Shown: piece by piece, positions 5,939 to 6,993 of the stretch
Layout: every line of letters starts with the position of its first letter
How positions within the stretch are numbered: the first letter of the stretch is position 1
Source of the DNA: Youxingia wuxianensis
GTDB lineage: Bacteria; Bacillota; Clostridia; Oscillospirales; Ruminococcaceae
Direction: 5' to 3'
DNA length: 6,993 nucleotides
Assembly (NCBI RefSeq): GCF_014385085.1
Contig: NZ_JACRTD010000017.1
Span: 1 to 6,993 of the forward strand
Position numbers and translations under genes: made by a program
The notes under the pieces: model-generated
What the model was told of the DNA's origin: nothing
The model's input: only the letters and a program-made list of their open reading frames with translations
Database searches by the model: none

Positions 5939-6993
5939 TAACCCATATAACGGACGGCCAGTTCTGGATACATAGTTTTATATCCATATAGAACGTCCAT
6001 AGACATCATTTCTTTTTTGTATTTCATATCGTATCCACGGGTAACACGCAGGGATAGGCCGTTATAAGAGGTAACATAGCTCTCAACGCCTGCCGGCTGT
6101 ACCAGAGGACGGGTAACAAAAGCAAATGCCATAGGATTAAACGCCAGATTTGCGGTATGACTGTCAGACACGGCGACCACAGTATTGGTAGTGATATCTT
6201 TTTTGAGCGCGGGATAAATATTTACTGTGATCTCATTGGATGCGGCAGTTGCGTCCGCAGTCACAACATATGTATCATCTAAGATTGTCAAAACATCGCC
6301 CTTAACCAGGGTTCCCGTAACTGCGGTTGCGGAAAGAGTTAAACTTGTGGCTCCCTTACTGGTAGACGCTTTAGGTTTTACAGCGGCGGACAATGTTCCC
6401 TTTGTGTGCTTTTTAACCTCCTGAGACATATAGTTATCAAGCCCGAACAAACGCCCGATGGACCCTTCTCTCAGCGCTGTAGTAGAGCCGGATTTTTCTG
6501 CGTTTACGATTGCTGGAATAGTAGTATATTTAGCGTCTGCTTCCGTATCCCATACGGCTACACGCCCCGCAACAGGAACCTTGTTAATATTTAACAGTTT
6601 TCTTACTTCCGACAGATCTTCCAGTGCGTCGGGGGTTGTCCCTGCCACTCCGCCGATATACGGAATATCCGCGTATAAATCCAATCCGTCGCTATTAATC
6701 TTTTGCGCCAGGGCAACAGCTGCAGGTTCAATAAACAGCCGGTTGGCATCATCAAAGTTTACCGCACCTTCGAGCGCGGATACTTCAATATCTACGGTAG
6801 CAATCTTATCCAGGGTGACTTCTACGGAGTCCTCGTTTATATCCTGTGCGGTTACTCCTGCAGACGAGTCAAATTCCTGCGCCGTCAAAACTACCGGTTT
6901 TTTAACCTGTACCTTTGCTCCTTTTCCATTCACAAACTGGTTAGAGTAGTCTTTATAAATCAGGTTAGGGAATACAAGATTTTCGATTAATCT
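5938..6993 (-). CDS. Major capsid protein, P22 coat (gp5) family, 5' end outside window
   Basis: Open from the right edge to TAA at 5940-5938: 351 codons, N-terminus missing by a short stretch. A GTG at 6933 is in frame but has no ribosome binding site, and the upstream codons read RLIENLVFPNLIYKDYSNQF, the conserved start of P22-type coat proteins, so that GTG is internal. Other marks: KVQVKKPVVLTAQEF near 28-42, DIEVSALEGAVNF (about 68-80), the long helix IEPAAVALAQKINSDGLDLY near 88-107, and C-terminal MKYKKEMMSMDVLYGYKTMY ending LAVRYMG. An inserted Thr/Ala-rich beta segment (about residues 197-278 here) begins HTKGT and contains KGDVLTI; it corresponds in place to the P22 I-domain. The protein has the HK97 fold and forms the shell. 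The connector gene overlaps its stop by one base. Confidence 0.9.
   Translation of the reverse strand, partial: RLIENLVFPNLIYKDYSNQFVNGKGAKVQVKKPVVLTAQEFDSSAGVTAQDINEDSVEVTLDKIATVDIEVSALEGAVNFDDANRLFIEPAAVALAQKINSDGLDLYADIPYIGGVAGTTPDALEDLSEVRKLLNINKVPVAGRVAVWDTEADAKYTTIPAIVNAEKSGSTTALREGSIGRLFGLDNYMSQEVKKHTKGTLSAAVKPKASTSKGATSLTLSATAVTGTLVKGDVLTILDDTYVVTADATAASNEITVNIYPALKKDITTNTVVAVSDSHTANLAFNPMAFAFVTRPLVQPAGVESYVTSYNGLSLRVTRGYDMKYKKEMMSMDVLYGYKTMYPELAVRYMG

Noticed and set aside
5938..6933. GTG at 6933 as the capsid start
   Set aside because: No ribosome binding site; the frame continues upstream to the window edge and the upstream codons match the conserved start region of P22-type coat proteins.
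6458..6949. 163-codon plus-strand open frame opposite the capsid gene
   Set aside because: Lies wholly antisense to the well-supported P22-type coat gene, is Ser/Ala/Thr-rich as a mirror of it, and has no recognisable domain.
1..6993. Accessory, defence, toxin or otherwise new system
   Set aside because: All sequence is accounted for by phage head, neck and tail genes with almost no space between; no extra cargo gene, tRNA, CRISPR repeat, IS end or attachment site was seen.

Overview
The window is a stretch of a tailed-phage or prophage structural operon. Every gene lies on the minus strand, so transcription runs from base 6993 down to base 1. The gene families (XkdK/XkdM/XkdN/XkdP-like tail genes, gp6-like connector, HK97 gp10-like protein), the strong AAGGAGG-type ribosome binding sites and the use of TTG starts point to a Bacillota (Firmicutes) host. 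The species cannot be told. A sheath gene means a contractile tail (myovirus morphology, or a tail-like particle with a head).

Layout in order of transcription: major capsid protein of the P22 coat type (6993-5938, 5' end outside the window); gp6-like head-tail connector (5938-5579); a terminator-like hairpin (5580-5555); head-closure-type protein (5537-5181); HK97 gp10-like protein (5184-4771); tail terminator (4767-4291); tail sheath (4294-3026); tail tube (3013-2564); tail assembly chaperone (2560-2183) with a -1 frameshifted long form ending at 2022; short tape measure protein (2017-581); and the N-terminal part of an XkdP-like baseplate gene (584 to the left edge). Genes are packed with overlaps (ATGA, TTGA, TAATG) or gaps of a few bases. 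The only gap above 20 bases that is not filled by coding sequence is the 41-base stretch holding the hairpin. No stretch near 300 bases lacks a gene.

How they work together: the capsid shell receives DNA; the connector and closure proteins build the neck; the gp10-like protein and the tail terminator link neck to tail; the tube polymerises inside the sheath around the tape measure, chaperoned by the short and frameshifted chaperone proteins; the baseplate gene starts the tail tip module.

The best non-obvious signal is a textbook programmed -1 frameshift: heptamer A_AAA_AAC in the correct register, a 7-base spacer and an 11-pair stem, with an upstream Shine-Dalgarno-like sequence. It opens a 54-codon reading frame that fills the apparent gap between chaperone and tape measure. 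The second is the intrinsic-terminator-like hairpin inside the operon, between the connector and the closure gene. I saw no defence, toxin, CRISPR, tRNA, integrase or other accessory system.
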